64,000 bases of DNA from Pseudoalteromonas gelatinilytica (GTDB lineage Bacteria > Pseudomonadota > Gammaproteobacteria > Enterobacterales > Alteromonadaceae), in NCBI RefSeq assembly GCF_001641615.1, contig NZ_LRRU01000016.1, positions 62,001 through 126,000 on the forward strand. Reading direction: 5' to 3'. This document shows positions 63,486 to 64,000 of the stretch, piece by piece. Under the pieces are notes generated by a model. The model did no database searches. It saw only the letters and a program-made list of their open reading frames with translations, and was not told the DNA's origin. Positions within the stretch are counted from its first letter, which is position 1; every line of letters begins with the position of its first letter. A program made the translations under genes and the position numbers.

Positions 63486-64000
63486 ATGAATAAACGGTCA
63501 TTTTTAAAGTCACTTTCAATCCTTGCTGCTGGCGCAAGTATAACATCAGCTCCTTTAATGGCTGCTCAGAATAGCAGTACCCAAACATTAATTAAGCCAA
63601 AAGCGCTGGAAAAAGGCGGCACAATTGGTGTGTGTAGCCCGTCAGCTGCCACTGCTGAACAGGCTGATATCATACTAGCAAAAGGCGTTATAGAGGCGCT
63701 GGGTTACAAGGCTAAGCTTGCACCAAACATTTTAGCAAGACGCGGTCATTTAGCTGGCACTGATGTAATGCGAGCCGGCGATTTAAACAGTTTATTCAGT
63801 GACAAAGAGGTTGATGCCATTTTGTGTTTACGTGGCGGTTCAGGCGCTGCCCGTATTTTACCTTTGCTCGACTACGCAATGATCCGTAACAACCCAAAAC
63901 CTCTGATGGGCTATTCGGACATTACCGCTCTACACAATGCACTACTCTCTCAAGCTGGGCTAATCAGCTTCCATGGCCCAAATGCATCGAGTGACTGGAA
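63486..64000 (+). CDS. LD-carboxypeptidase (S66 family), partial
   Basis: Cleaves the terminal D-Ala from the cell-wall tetrapeptide. The first 171 residues are present; the end is outside the window. An exported N-terminus MNKRSFLKSLSILAAGASIT resembles a Tat-type signal with KR in place of the twin arginine. The S66 core shows GTIGVCSPSA, VDAILCLRGGSGAARILPLLDY and the nucleophile Ser144 in MGYSDITALH. GAGG lies 6 bases before the ATG; an in-frame ATG four codons upstream is possible. Confidence 0.9.
   Translation, partial: MNKRSFLKSLSILAAGASITSAPLMAAQNSSTQTLIKPKALEKGGTIGVCSPSAATAEQADIILAKGVIEALGYKAKLAPNILARRGHLAGTDVMRAGDLNSLFSDKEVDAILCLRGGSGAARILPLLDYAMIRNNPKPLMGYSDITALHNALLSQAGLISFHGPNASSDW

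Overview
The window is a stretch of chromosome from a marine gammaproteobacterium of the Alteromonadales, most probably Pseudoalteromonas. I infer this from gene content and order: an aa3-type cox cluster with ctaA, cyoE and sco genes, fabR/desaturase/sthA, hemE next to rsd, divergent bioH/comF, a large secreted subtilase, and moderately AT-rich DNA. I saw no rRNA, tRNA, CRISPR array or transposase gene.

Layout. 1-5.2 kb: a large secreted subtilisin-like protease cut by the left edge, an outer-membrane barrel protein, and a SprA-related HExxH protein with a small partner. 5.3-12.7 kb: bioH/comF, an exported M14 carboxypeptidase, nfuA behind an IscR-like site, a MATE pump and a NodB-type deacetylase. 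12.7-20.9 kb: a complete chemosensory operon (STAS, CheY, CheA, CheW, a soluble PAS-rich receptor, CheR, CheD, CheB) with no flagellar genes. 21.0-29.2 kb: cytochrome c oxidase (coxB, ctaD, ctaG, coxC) and its heme A and copper assembly genes. 29.6-35.3 kb: lexA with two SOS boxes, a hotdog thioesterase, a PepSY protein, a VOC protein, endonuclease I and an S41 lipoprotein protease. 35.3-39.5 kb: a nitric oxide detoxification locus (hmp, nnrS, norR) with a sigma-54 promoter and NorR-type sites. 39.5-44 kb: a LysR/FMN-reductase pair, a 266-bp MITE-like element, a TerB-like gene and small exported proteins. 44-46.4 kb: an AT-rich lipoprotein gene bracketed by identical 30-bp terminators. 46.4-51.3 kb: leuABCD preceded by a leader peptide gene and an attenuator. 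51.5-57.7 kb: a type VI secretion-type phospholipase (Tle1/DUF2235) operon with two LysM-type proteins upstream and five tandem, mosaic lipoprotein genes downstream (DUF2931-like, probably immunity). 57.8-64 kb: fabR, desaturase, sthA, hemE, a candidate small RNA, rsd, and a partial LD-carboxypeptidase.

The most unusual region is the Tle1 locus. Its five immunity-like lipoproteins are built from interchangeable sequence blocks, and one is a visible chimera of two neighbours with its crossover confined to about 30 bp. Other points of interest are the orphan promoter/terminator pair at 62.4-62.6 kb, the duplicated terminator around the 44-46 kb lipoprotein with a heptamer repeat at its 5' end, the DUF2909-like gene running antisense into coxC, and a MITE-like element whose end supplies the stop codon of a TerB-like gene.
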